DNA of 64,000 bases. Origin: Pigmentiphaga sp. (GTDB lineage: Bacteria > Pseudomonadota > Gammaproteobacteria > Burkholderiales > Burkholderiaceae_B). The translations under genes and the position numbers were made by a program. The stretch spans positions 1 through 64,000 of the forward strand of contig JALOAI010000024.1 in assembly GCA_023228945.1 (NCBI GenBank). The letters run 5' to 3'. The notes below the pieces were generated by a model. The model was not told the DNA's origin, made no database searches, and saw only the letters and a program-made list of their open reading frames with translations. Below, piece after piece: positions 24,521 through 33,383 of the stretch (the stretch's first letter is position 1; every line of letters starts with the position of its first letter).

Positions 24521-25705
24521 TCACGAAAGCTTGGGTACCAGCAGCGGCGTGCCTGCGGGCACGGTCGACCCTGCGAGCCTGTTGAACTGGGCGATCTTCA
24601 CCCAGTTGTTGGGCGTCCCGTAGAACTGCGAGCTCACGTCGAGCAGGGTGGTCGTTGTCGAGGTGACGTAGGTCGCCAGAACGTCGCTGGTCTCGATCCC
24701 CTCGATCAGCCGCTGCTGCTCGAGCGCGAACGCAGCCAGCTCGGTCAGCTGTTTGCGAAGCTGAGCCTGCGCCATGCGGGCGATCGCTACCGCGTCGGGT
24801 AGCCCGATCGCGGCGGCCTCCTGCGACGCACTCTGGCCGTTGGCCAGGTCCCGCAGCAGGTCGGCGACCATCGAGCGGATCAGCTGCAGCGCCGCCTTGA
24901 TCGTGTTGAGCAGGTTCTGCGGGGCGAAGCGCAGGTTCGCTATGCCCTCGATCGTGTTGAGCAGACCGGCGATCACGTTGACCAGGTTGGCGATCTTCGC
25001 CCCGAGGCTTGCGAGGAATTGCGAACCCTTGAGCAGCGCAGCCAGCAGCGATCCGAAATTCGTCGGGTCCGGCAGCTGGCCCGGCATGTAGCCTTGCAGG
25101 CCATCCAGGAGCTTCTGCAGGCCCGCGCCGGTCGACAGCAGGTTGACCTGCGGCGCGATGCGAAGTGGGAGCGTGTCGACACGACCGCTCCACTTGAACT
25201 CCAGCTCCCACTCGATATCGGTCGAGCGGCCAGGAGCGTCGCGCATGCGAACGAGGTAGCCGAAGCGCACGCGGGTGCCCCACTGGACGCGGAGCTTCTG
25301 GCCCTCACGCATGACGAGGTCGAATGCCTCGTGCACCGTGGCCGCGAGCTGGGCTCGCTGCGTTGGGATCGGGAACGCGTTGGGGGCTGCGAACGCAGAG
25401 CCAGCGTTGATCGCCGTCGTCGGGATCCCGACGGGTGTGACCGGCGGGAAATTGATCAGCGTGACGCCCTCGGTCAGCGACGCGCCGCCGAGGAGCTTGT
25501 CGGACCACCGGCCGTTGAACACCGACGGCATTTCTCGGAATCCGATCACCTGCGTGTTGGCGACGGGGTTGCCCGTGTACCAGGTGGTCTCGACCGCCAT
25601 CTCGCTTTCCCACGCCGCGCCGCGGAGCGGGAGAGCTCGGCCACGCAGCACGATCTCGCGGCCGGGGCCGGTCACCTGCAGAACAGAGAACGAGGGAGAC
25701 GCCAT
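24521..25705 (-). CDS. Tail/baseplate protein with C-terminal LysM-like domain
   Basis: 394 residues: a beta-rich N-terminal half and a hydrophobic helical middle with many Leu (LGAKIANLVNVIAGLLNTIE). The last 45 residues (DVSSQFYGTPNNWVKIAQFN, ending GTPLLVPKL) form a LysM-like unit, as in gp53-type or XkdP-type tail proteins that follow the tape measure. The ATG overlaps the tape measure stop. Confidence 0.65.
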   Translation of the reverse strand: MASPSFSVLQVTGPGREIVLRGRALPLRGAAWESEMAVETTWYTGNPVANTQVIGFREMPSVFNGRWSDKLLGGASLTEGVTLINFPPVTPVGIPTTAINAGSAFAAPNAFPIPTQRAQLAATVHEAFDLVMREGQKLRVQWGTRVRFGYLVRMRDAPGRSTDIEWELEFKWSGRVDTLPLRIAPQVNLLSTGAGLQKLLDGLQGYMPGQLPDPTNFGSLLAALLKGSQFLASLGAKIANLVNVIAGLLNTIEGIANLRFAPQNLLNTIKAALQLIRSMVADLLRDLANGQSASQEAAAIGLPDAVAIARMAQAQLRKQLTELAAFALEQQRLIEGIETSDVLATYVTSTTTTLLDVSSQFYGTPNNWVKIAQFNRLAGSTVPAGTPLLVPKLS

Positions 25706-28401
25706 CAGTTGCCATCCTCCACGACCCAGAACGACTGGGTTCGTCCGGTCGCCATTTTCTGGAGCGGCTTCACGAGCTGCGCCATCACGCGGTCAGGGTC
25801 GGGCTCATCGAGGCTCACGTTGACGTTGACCGTGCCAACGTTGACCTTGGCGCCCTTCGGTGTGGTTTTCTTGCCCGCGCTCTCCAAGAATCCCTTGAGA
25901 GACTTCTGCATCTCGGCCGCCCGCTCCTGCGCCTTCGCGAACTGCTCGGGCGAGAGCCTCGCGTTCATGATCTTCTCGGCGGCTCGGTCGAGCTTCTCGC
26001 TCGTCGTGAACGTGTCCTGAGCCCCCGCGAACCAAGACTCCTGGCTCTTGCGCATCTCGGCCGCGGTCTCGGCCAGCCCCTCGCCGACCTTGGGGACCTT
26101 GGCGAGCATTTCCAGCGTCCACGCGACGACGCCGACGATGCCGGCGATGCCGAGCTTGAGCGCACCGAACACGCCGACGAGCAGAGACAAGCCCTTGATG
26201 AACCATCCCAGCCCGACCGACACCGTGTCGATCATGCCGACCGCGATGTCCAGAAACCCGGTGAACGAGCTCGTCGCGTCGCTTCCACCGAGCAGCGCTT
26301 CGCCGACGAGCTTGAGGCGCTCCCACAGCGTGAACAGAGAGACCATCAACGGCGTGAGGGTGATCTGGCCGGTCTCGATCCCCTCGATCAGCGACGTGCT
26401 GATCTCCTGCCACTTGCTGGTGATGTAGGCCGCCACACCTCCGAACGCGACCGCGAGACCGCCGAGCACCACCCCGAGGATCAGCGCTGGCCCTGCGAGC
26501 GCGACGAGCATCGTGCCGGCGGTCGCCATCCGCAGCAGGCCCGTCTGCGCACCGCGGCCGAACATGCCTCCGATGCCCGCGCCAGCTCGGCTGGCGAGAC
26601 CACCCGCGCGCCGACCCACGCCAGCGAGCATGCCCGACAGGCTCAGCGCGCGCGCCTTGGCGACCATGCCGATGAACGCCCGCTTGGTCGCGACGAACCC
26701 CGCGGTGATGGTCGCCGGCAACGAGCGCGCTTGGGCGACCATGCTGGCGAAGCCGGCCTTCGCTGTGCCGAGCCCAGCCCTGACCAGGCCGGGCAGCGCA
26801 CGCCCTCGAGCGACCATGCTGGCGAAGCTGGCTTTCACCCACGTGAGGCCCGTGGCCGCCAACGCCGGCAGGCCCTTCACTCGTGCGACCACCGTGGCGA
26901 ATCCGGCCTTGGTCCACGCGATACCCGTGCGTGCGAGCTCGGGCAGGCCCTTGGCGCCGCGAATGACCTCGTGCAGCCCGAAGATCAACGACGTGCTGAT
27001 CAGCGAGGGGACGGCGACCAGCTCGCGAGCGACGGTGCCGATCGCCTGGCGAGCGCGGGGGAACCCCGACGCTGCCATGCCCACGCCGCGTCCGATCACA
27101 CCGAGCATCCCGCGACCCTGGCCCTTCATGCCGCGCGCGATGCCGACGTGAGTCGCTTTGCTCTGCTTGGCGATCCACGCTGCGATCGGTGTAGCGATCT
27201 GCTTGGCGGTCGCGCCCGTCCGCATGGCCGTGCCGATGCCCGACACGATCGCGCCGGCAGCCATCCGGGTGAGCCCGACGACGAACGCGATCTTGATCGA
27301 CGTAGCGATGATCGCTGCCGAAGCCTTCGCCTTCATCCACAGCGTCTGCCAGTTGTTGGCGAAGAACGTCACCGCTCGCTCGACCAGCGACACGCCACGC
27401 TCGAACGCACCAGCGAGCTTGCGACCGAAGAACGAAGCGGCGGTGTCGAGCTGCTCGAGCGACTGGCCGCCGAAGAAGCCTTGGTCGCTCGAGATCCGAC
27501 TGAGCGAGGTCTTGACCGAGTTGTAGAGCGGCTGTGCGAACGAGAGCGAGAGTCGATCGAGACCGCTTTCGGCCGCGGCGAGGATGCCCTCGATCGATGC
27601 CTCGTAGGCATCGCCCACCTCGGGTGGGATCCGAGACAGCACGCTCTCGATCACCGAGAGTCGCTTCTCGGGGTCGAGCTTGTTGAAGGCCGCGGCGATG
27701 TCCCGCGGGATCTGTTTCTGGGTGACCTCGGCCATCGCCTCGCCGAATGGTCCCTGCAGCGCCGCGAACGTGCGCACGTCCATGCCCGCGAGGCCCTGCG
27801 ACATGCGACCGATGTCAGCCCCCAGCTGCTTGAAGTCGCCTTCCACGAGGCCGACGAGCACCGCCGATTTCGAGATGATGCTCTTCTGGCGTTCGAGGTC
27901 GTGGGTGATCGACGACAGGCCGCTGGCCATCATCGTGTACATCAGGTTTATGTCTCGGAACGCACCCGGCGACTTGAGGGCAATGTCGTAGATGTCCTGC
28001 TGCATCGCCGCCGCGCGCTCGAGGTTGGCGGCGAATTGCGACGTCTCGCCGGACAGCACAGCGACGTCGGAGGCGCCCATGTTGAACGCCTGAAACATGG
28101 TGCCGATCGTGAGCTGCGACGTCTCGAGCAACTCGGCGAACCCGAGGCCCCGCTTGGTCGCGGCCGCGATCCCGCCGGCGAGACCAACCCCCGCAGTCGC
28201 GGCGCCCATTTTGGCCAGGCCGCCAACGATCTGCCCGGTCGTGCCGGACATGCGAGCGCCGATCTCGTTGAATCGTGAGCCTGCGTTCGACCACCTCGTG
28301 CTGAAATCATCGGCCGCAGCTCCCCCGGCCTTCATTTGGTCGAGAAAGGTCCCCTTCGTGGTCAGCCAAGCGTTGACCTTGTAGTTGATCTCCTCGGCCA
28401 T
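25705..28401 (-). CDS. Tail tape measure protein
   Basis: 898 residues, Ala/Gly-rich, with hydrophobic stretches (LVALAGPALILGVVLGGLAV and others) and long helices, as expected of a tape measure, which sets tail length and exits into the host membrane. Residues about 480-590 hold four 25-residue repeats with the pattern LP-x-L-x-x-x-G-x-x-x-x-K-A-x-F-A-x-M-V-A. The corresponding DNA (26641-26965) has a 75-base period. It lies downstream of the tail chaperones, the standard order. Confidence 0.85.
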   Translation of the reverse strand: MAEEINYKVNAWLTTKGTFLDQMKAGGAAADDFSTRWSNAGSRFNEIGARMSGTTGQIVGGLAKMGAATAGVGLAGGIAAATKRGLGFAELLETSQLTIGTMFQAFNMGASDVAVLSGETSQFAANLERAAAMQQDIYDIALKSPGAFRDINLMYTMMASGLSSITHDLERQKSIISKSAVLVGLVEGDFKQLGADIGRMSQGLAGMDVRTFAALQGPFGEAMAEVTQKQIPRDIAAAFNKLDPEKRLSVIESVLSRIPPEVGDAYEASIEGILAAAESGLDRLSLSFAQPLYNSVKTSLSRISSDQGFFGGQSLEQLDTAASFFGRKLAGAFERGVSLVERAVTFFANNWQTLWMKAKASAAIIATSIKIAFVVGLTRMAAGAIVSGIGTAMRTGATAKQIATPIAAWIAKQSKATHVGIARGMKGQGRGMLGVIGRGVGMAASGFPRARQAIGTVARELVAVPSLISTSLIFGLHEVIRGAKGLPELARTGIAWTKAGFATVVARVKGLPALAATGLTWVKASFASMVARGRALPGLVRAGLGTAKAGFASMVAQARSLPATITAGFVATKRAFIGMVAKARALSLSGMLAGVGRRAGGLASRAGAGIGGMFGRGAQTGLLRMATAGTMLVALAGPALILGVVLGGLAVAFGGVAAYITSKWQEISTSLIEGIETGQITLTPLMVSLFTLWERLKLVGEALLGGSDATSSFTGFLDIAVGMIDTVSVGLGWFIKGLSLLVGVFGALKLGIAGIVGVVAWTLEMLAKVPKVGEGLAETAAEMRKSQESWFAGAQDTFTTSEKLDRAAEKIMNARLSPEQFAKAQERAAEMQKSLKGFLESAGKKTTPKGAKVNVGTVNVNVSLDEPDPDRVMAQLVKPLQKMATGRTQSFWVVEDGN
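26641..26965 (-). repeat. Four 75-bp (25-codon) repeats in the tape measure gene
   Basis: Diverged in-frame repeats of 25 codons. Variation in such repeats is a known way for tape measure length, and so tail length, to change. Confidence 0.65.
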
Positions 28402-28422
28402 GCGCGGCCAGTCTACCGCGCC

Positions 28423-28737
28423 TCACAAGCCGAGCCCGAGCTGGCCAACGCGCGCAGTCTCGTGGAACGCTGCAGCCCGACTCCTCTCGATGCATCGACG
28501 GCACCAACCGGTCTCGCGATCGTACCCGACGACGGCTCGGCATCGTGGACAGCGAGCCTTGTCCGGCAGGCTGTACGGGTTGCGGAGCCATCGAAGCCAC
28601 GCCGCCTCGCAGCACTCGGCACAGGGTTCGGGGTCCATCGAGGGGAACGGCGGCTCGACCTGCCTGAGCCCACCGCAGCTGAGGCAGGGCTCGATCAGCA
28701 GGTCGAGCTCGAGCTGGCCCTCTCCTCCTCGTCCCAT
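28423..28737 (-). CDS. Small multi-CxxC zinc protein
   Basis: 104 residues with four Cys pairs (CLSC, CAEC, CPRC, CRRC), enough for two zinc ribbons. It lies between the chaperone fusion frame and the tape measure, a place usually without extra genes. Function unknown. Confidence 0.65.
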   Translation of the reverse strand: MGRGGEGQLELDLLIEPCLSCGGLRQVEPPFPSMDPEPCAECCEAAWLRWLRNPYSLPDKARCPRCRAVVGYDRETGWCRRCIERSRAAAFHETARVGQLGLGL

Positions 28738-28776
28738 GCGAGGGACAACCGACGCCAGCAGGCGTCGCTTCCCGGT

Positions 28777-29558
28777 TCAATCATCCGGGTAGATTTTGTC
28801 GTTGAGGTCGCTGGTCGCGTCGGCCCACTCCTCGAGGTCCGCGAGCGTCCAATCCGTCATCGGGTTGATGCCCACCGCACTCGGCGGAGCACACCTGGCG
28901 ATGTACACCAGCCGCTGGATGATCGCTCGCCGCAATGCAGCGAGCGACTCAGCGTCGTAGACCGTGCACGCACGCCAGAACTCGACCGCGGGCGCGTCGT
29001 CTACGTCTGCCAGCTGCTGGCCGTGGCCATCATGGCGTTTCCCACCTTGGCCGGCGCGGTGTTCATGTGCTGGTAGATCTCTCCGACGATGCTGCGGCCC
29101 TTCGGTCCGATCGCGTTGAGCCAGTCGTTGATGTACGTGTAATCCAGGTTTTTCTTGCCGCCGATCATCACGATGGCGCGCTGCAGCAGGGCCATGTGCG
29201 GGCTCGGATCTTTGCTCGCTGCGAGCTCGTCTTTGAGCGTGATGGTGGTCATGCCGAATTCGAGATCGGCAGGCGACCTGGTACGGGACCAATCTGGTCC
29301 GGCCATGATCTCGTGGGCGACATCGACGGGGAATGTGAAGGAGCGGTACGGCCGATTTGCTCGGCCACCGCTCATCGCAAGCGGGTTCTCGGTGCTGAGC
29401 GTGCCCATGACCAGGTCCGACGATTGCTCGATCGGCCCCTTGTGCGGGATGCCGGCCGGCGGCTCGGCGGGAGGACTGGCGGGCGCTTCGGCTCGCATGT
29501 GGGGCTGCTGTTGGTTCAACTCGGCGGGCCAGTTGGGACGACGATCGCTGGTAGACAT
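28777..29558 (-). CDS. Tail assembly chaperone fusion (GT-type) by -1 frameshift
   Basis: The second frame (28777-29000 and upstream) has no usable start of its own. It begins VDDAPAVEFWRACTVYDAES and ends DLNDKIYPDD. Slipping back one base at 29043-29037 joins it to the first chaperone, giving 174 + 86 = 260 residues. This copies the lambda gpG/gpGT plan, where the longer form recruits tape measure protein to tail tube subunits. Ratio and use are inferred from lambda. Confidence 0.75.
29001..29558 (-). CDS. Tail assembly chaperone (G-type)
   Basis: 185 residues. Pro-rich N-terminus, a beta-rich middle, then LLQRAIVMIGGKKNLDYTYI and a helical end that stops with MMATASSWQT. It sits between the tail tube and tape measure genes, where myo- and siphophages encode their chaperone pair. 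A slippery heptamer lies 12 codons before its stop. Confidence 0.75.
   Translation of the reverse strand: MSTSDRRPNWPAELNQQQPHMRAEAPASPPAEPPAGIPHKGPIEQSSDLVMGTLSTENPLAMSGGRANRPYRSFTFPVDVAHEIMAGPDWSRTRSPADLEFGMTTITLKDELAASKDPSPHMALLQRAIVMIGGKKNLDYTYINDWLNAIGPKGRSIVGEIYQHMNTAPAKVGNAMMATASSWQT
29037..29043 (-). promoter_or_regulatory. Slippery heptamer G GGA AAC (-1 programmed frameshift site)
   Basis: On the minus strand the heptamer reads GGGAAAC with GGA and AAC in the zero frame, the X-XXY-YYZ form. Lambda G uses the near-identical G GGA AAG. The -1 frame stays open to 28777. Confidence 0.8.
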
Positions 29559-29589
29559 GCGAGCAGAATCCCACCGCCATCGTTGCGGT

Positions 29590-29605
29590 GCAACCGATAG
29601 GGTGC
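29590..29605. promoter_or_regulatory. Dyad operator-like site, one mismatch
   Basis: GCAAC CGATAG GGTGC between the divergent chaperone (start 29558, 31 bases away) and the plus-strand gene (start 29618, 12 bases away). Confidence 0.55.
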
Positions 29606-29617
29606 GAGCCTGATCGC

Positions 29618-30001
29618 GTGATCGACTACACGCTCTACGACGACGAGACCGAGCGCGAGCTGACTGGCTCGGCCCAGTGGGCCATCGTGATCGCTGACGG
29701 CGAGCCGAAGATCGTTGGCGCTGCTCCTCAGTCGCAGCTCTACGCCGCTCTGCTCGGCCTCGCGGAGTCCATGGTCGGCCAGGTCGGTCCGGCTCGGATC
29801 CCGGTCTCTCGGCGATGGCAAGCGGTACACGCCGCGATCGCTGAGCTGCGCGCGGCAGAGGTCCAGCTGCCCGCAGGCGCTCGCCCGCCGATCACCGCCA
29901 CCGATGTGCTGCGGCTGGTCGAGGAGCGTCTTGGGTCCGCTGCACTGCGCGACGTTCAGGAGGCAGTGTTCGAGCTCGCCAGCGGACGTATCCCGAGTTG
30001 A
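29618..30001 (+). CDS. Protein of unknown function inside the tail cluster
   Basis: 127 residues from a GTG at 29618. N-terminal beta-rich part with acidic residues (YDDETERELTGSAQWAIVIA), helical rest. It is one of two plus-strand genes inserted in the minus-strand tail run, between chaperone and tube. No family recognised; likely an accessory (moron) gene. Confidence 0.6.
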   Translation: MIDYTLYDDETERELTGSAQWAIVIADGEPKIVGAAPQSQLYAALLGLAESMVGQVGPARIPVSRRWQAVHAAIAELRAAEVQLPAGARPPITATDVLRLVEERLGSAALRDVQEAVFELASGRIPS

Positions 30002-30020
30002 TCGGGGCTATGCTCGCCGC

Positions 30021-30326
30021 ATGGCAGAGCAGACCATCATCACAATCTCGTTGCCCCCCACCGCCGAGCAAGTCGCAGCGCTGCGCGAGGCTGGCCCAGG
30101 TGCGGTCGTCCACCACCCTCGCGCTAGCTCGCCAGCAGCTCGCCGAGACATCGCTCGGGCGCTGCGGATCGCAGGCCTCGAGGACAAGCTCGTGCGGTCG
30201 CTGGGCTACTCGGAGCGCGGGCCAGCACCAGCCCCGCGCGTTGTTCTTGGCAACAAACTCGCCGGACCCCTCGCGCAGCATTACGAGGCGTCCGACGTCG
30301 AGATTGGTGAGCTGCCGTCCGACTAG
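30021..30326 (+). CDS. Small protein of unknown function inside the tail cluster
   Basis: 101 residues; starts 19 bases after the previous stop and ends overlapping the tail tube stop by four bases on the other strand. Helical with a His/Pro/Ala-rich middle. No family recognised. Confidence 0.6.
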   Translation: MAEQTIITISLPPTAEQVAALREAGPGAVVHHPRASSPAARRDIARALRIAGLEDKLVRSLGYSERGPAPAPRVVLGNKLAGPLAQHYEASDVEIGELPSD

Positions 30327-30754
30327 ATGAACTTGTGCGTGGAGGTTTTGCCGTCGACCTTCGCGTTTATGTACTCCTTGCGGCCGCCCGACTCCAGCGG
30401 GAGCTCGGCGAATTTCAGGTCGACGAGCACGATCGTTCGGACGACGCCGCTGGGAAACAGGAACGTGACCGCGGCATCGATGCGGATCGCTCCGCCCGGC
30501 TTGCGTTGAGCCCTCGCCACGACGGCCTCGGTGAACTCGAAAAACTCGGCGCCGTCGAGGTGCAGATCGGCCTCGATCTGCGTGCCGTTGTAGATCTCGT
30601 CGTACTCCATCGAGTCGCCGCCGAGGTACTCCTCCTCGAGCCGCTCGAGGTCGATGGTGATCGTGTTATTGCGGACGAGCCCGATCCGAGTCGGCACACC
30701 GTCGCGCACGATCGAGAAGTGGACGTCGGCGCCCTTGATTCGTTGCGTTGCCAT
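30323..30754 (-). CDS. Tail tube protein
   Basis: 143 residues with the tail tube pattern of contractile phages: an N-terminal beta-hairpin (RIKGADVHFSIVRDGVP), an acidic LEEEYLGGDSMEYDEIYNG segment and a C-terminal KTSTHKFI. It polymerises inside the sheath. Immediately downstream of the sheath gene with a 25-base gap. Confidence 0.8.
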   Translation of the reverse strand: MATQRIKGADVHFSIVRDGVPTRIGLVRNNTITIDLERLEEEYLGGDSMEYDEIYNGTQIEADLHLDGAEFFEFTEAVVARAQRKPGGAIRIDAAVTFLFPSGVVRTIVLVDLKFAELPLESGGRKEYINAKVDGKTSTHKFI

Positions 30755-30779
30755 GTTGGTGCTCTCCTACTGCGTGTGA

Positions 30780-33299
30780 TCAGGTCGCTTGGTTGACCAG
30801 GGTGGCCGTGTTGACGCCCGGCCCCGCCGTCGCCCGGATGATGAGGTGGTCCATGAATGCGAAGGTCTGAACCTCGATGGTGTGCTCCTGGAAGCCCTGT
30901 CGCGCGAGTGCGTCGGTGGTCACGTCCTTGACCACGTAGCCAGCGATCCGAGCTGTCGAGCCGTCGCCGGTCGGCGATGCGAGGTCTTCGAGAAACACGT
31001 TGAGCTGCTCGGTCAGCGTGCGGCGGTTGAGCGGCGATCCGGTCTTGCCGACGAACGGTTTTGCGATTTTCTTGTACGAGTCGAGCAGGAAGTCGGCCAT
31101 GCGCCGGCGCGAGCCCGAGACGAGCTCCTCGTCGGCGATCGGGTCGACCGACGTCACGTCCTTGACGAACTCGGGCCCGTTGTCGCGGTCGACCTTCGGC
31201 GACAGGATGCCTCGCGCGATCAGGGCCTGGTAGTCGCCCACCTTGAGTTCGGAGCCGCCGCGCTCGGGGTCGTAGGCCGCCTCGAGCGAGACGAACTCCT
31301 GCTCGTTGACGTCGGTGTCCGCGAGCCGCTGCGAGAGCTGCTCCTCGGGTGGCAGGATCGCCGCGGCCACGGCTGCGAACGAATCCAGGCCGACGTCGAC
31401 GCGACCATCCGACGAGAACCCAGGGCCGGCAGCCGAGCCGCCGATCCGAATCTCGTCGACCACGATCGACACGCCCGGGAAAGCGAACTGCACCCGGTCG
31501 CTGCGGTTCTCGGCGACCTCGCTGAACGCCTGCTGACGGCTGATCCCCAGCCGCGGTCGCACGAACGTCTTGCGAGCTGCGAGCCCGGACTCGGTCGCAG
31601 CCTCGGCGTTGAGGTACAACGCCTTGCGGATCGCCGTGCTCGTGCGCGCGGCCGCGATGTAGTTGATCGCCGAGGTCAGAGCCGTGTCGGCCAACGTTTT
31701 GTCGAGCGCAGCCTGGTAGCGAGCGTCGAGCTGCGCCGGCGTGAGGCGGGTGATCGTTCCGCTGTTGGCCGCCACGAACCCGGCCGGCAGCTTGTCGAGG
31801 ATCTCGGTCACGTTGCCCGAGGTGCTCGCTAGCGCGGTGTCGTCATCGAAGAAGGGCCGGACCTTGAGCTCCGCGCCCTGCTTGATCGGCGTGTCGACCA
31901 TCGTGACCCAGATCGTGCCGGTGGCCGTCGCGTCTCGGACCCGCGTCCCGGCGGGGATGATCACCTCCTCGGCGTTCGCCGCATCGGCGACCTCGTTCGG
32001 GTCGAACCCCAGCGCAGCGAGGGCCGTGCCGCCGGTGGCCTGCAGCGTGCCGGTGCCGGGCGTCAGCGCGTTGCAGACACGCAGGAATCCGAACGCATCG
32101 ACCTCGGCTGAGAGGTTCGACACCGCGTCGATCACCACCGCCTGCTCGTCGACGGGGATCGCAGCGAGGTTGTCGACGTTGCCCGTGCCGGTCGACTCCG
32201 TGATCACGCCGGGCGTCGTGTTGGCGATCGTGACGTCGCCAGGCGTTGGCTCGGCCAGCACGGAGAAGTCCGTGAGGAGCACGTTCGCGTCGCCCCTGGC
32301 GGTGAGCTTGTCGGTGCCGCTCGCTTCGAACGTCACACCGGGCACGCCCAGGTCGCCGAGCGCGACGAGCAGGTCGTCACGCAGCTTCTCATCCGTGCCA
32401 CCACCGGAGACGCCGGGCAGCGGAATGTCGTAGTCGACCTCGACGCCGTTGACGAACCGGCTCACCCGCAGACGGTAGTCGCCCGCGCTCACGTTGGTAA
32501 CGGTCAGCGTCCACTCGTCCTGCGTCGGCGTGGCGGTGTGACCGAGCGCCGTCAGAGCGTCGCCGCCGATGATCCGAATGTGGCCGGCTCGACCCTCGAT
32601 CACCGACTGCAGCCCGAGCTCGTTGGCGCCGGCATCGTAGGCGATCGTCGCTGCAGCTACGGCGTTGATCCGAGCGATCGCAGCGGCTTGGTCGGCGTCG
32701 GTCGCCTGGAACACGACGACGAACGGGTCGACGCCGTCGTATTCGAGCTCGAGGTACTTGCCTCCGAGCGCGGCATAGGTCGCGCCGCTGCCCTCGATCT
32801 GCGCCTTGCCACCGTTGTAGGTCGCGGTTGCGGTCCCGCTGCCGTTGAGCTCGAACGTGACGGTGTCGCCGTTGCTGAGCGCGACCGTCGAGTTGCCGCC
32901 GGTCAGGCACGCGAGCCTCGTGAACGTGACCGTGCCAGCGCTCGAGTCGACGCGCACGAGGATCAGCCGCGGGGGCTCGGGCTTGTTGGCGAGCCACATG
33001 AACCCGTTGCCGTTCCAGGGCTCCGAGCCGCCCGAGCGCTGCGCCACAGCACCGCGGTGCTTGCCCTCGGGGATCGTGTAGCCCAATCCGCCAAACTGGT
33101 TGACACGATCGACAGCGCCGAACACCTCGGTGGGCGACTCGATCGGGCCCGCGTCGAACTCGGCGACCAAGCACAACGTGCCGGTGCCTGCCCCCACTCG
33201 CATGCTCGGGGGTCGCTGGTCGATGAGCGTCACGCCCGGCGGTTGGCGGGCAATCTGGGCATATCCGGGATTGGTGCGAGTTACTCGGGTGGACGGCAC
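30780..33299 (-). CDS. Tail sheath protein
   Basis: 839 residues. N-terminus PPGVTLIDQRPPSMRVGAGT and the FGAVDRVNQFGGLGY region, and a C-terminal RTLTEQLNVFLEDL, then EHTIEVQTFAFMDHLIIRAT are typical of sheath subunits. It is longer than the usual 400-500 residues because of beta-rich inserts from about residue 100 to 480 that probably decorate the sheath surface. This gene is the main evidence for a contractile tail. Confidence 0.85.
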   Translation of the reverse strand: MPSTRVTRTNPGYAQIARQPPGVTLIDQRPPSMRVGAGTGTLCLVAEFDAGPIESPTEVFGAVDRVNQFGGLGYTIPEGKHRGAVAQRSGGSEPWNGNGFMWLANKPEPPRLILVRVDSSAGTVTFTRLACLTGGNSTVALSNGDTVTFELNGSGTATATYNGGKAQIEGSGATYAALGGKYLELEYDGVDPFVVVFQATDADQAAAIARINAVAAATIAYDAGANELGLQSVIEGRAGHIRIIGGDALTALGHTATPTQDEWTLTVTNVSAGDYRLRVSRFVNGVEVDYDIPLPGVSGGGTDEKLRDDLLVALGDLGVPGVTFEASGTDKLTARGDANVLLTDFSVLAEPTPGDVTIANTTPGVITESTGTGNVDNLAAIPVDEQAVVIDAVSNLSAEVDAFGFLRVCNALTPGTGTLQATGGTALAALGFDPNEVADAANAEEVIIPAGTRVRDATATGTIWVTMVDTPIKQGAELKVRPFFDDDTALASTSGNVTEILDKLPAGFVAANSGTITRLTPAQLDARYQAALDKTLADTALTSAINYIAAARTSTAIRKALYLNAEAATESGLAARKTFVRPRLGISRQQAFSEVAENRSDRVQFAFPGVSIVVDEIRIGGSAAGPGFSSDGRVDVGLDSFAAVAAAILPPEEQLSQRLADTDVNEQEFVSLEAAYDPERGGSELKVGDYQALIARGILSPKVDRDNGPEFVKDVTSVDPIADEELVSGSRRRMADFLLDSYKKIAKPFVGKTGSPLNRRTLTEQLNVFLEDLASPTGDGSTARIAGYVVKDVTTDALARQGFQEHTIEVQTFAFMDHLIIRATAGPGVNTATLVNQAT

Positions 33300-33383
33300 G
33301 GCAGACTCCTGCAGTGCCAGGGCCAGGGACGATTCGCGTTGAGCCTACCAGACGCTCGCCAGGCCGACGACAAGCTCGCGCGC

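Noticed and set aside
26731..28278. 515-codon plus-strand frame opposite the tape measure
   Set aside because: Shadow composition; the opposite strand has the tape measure repeats.
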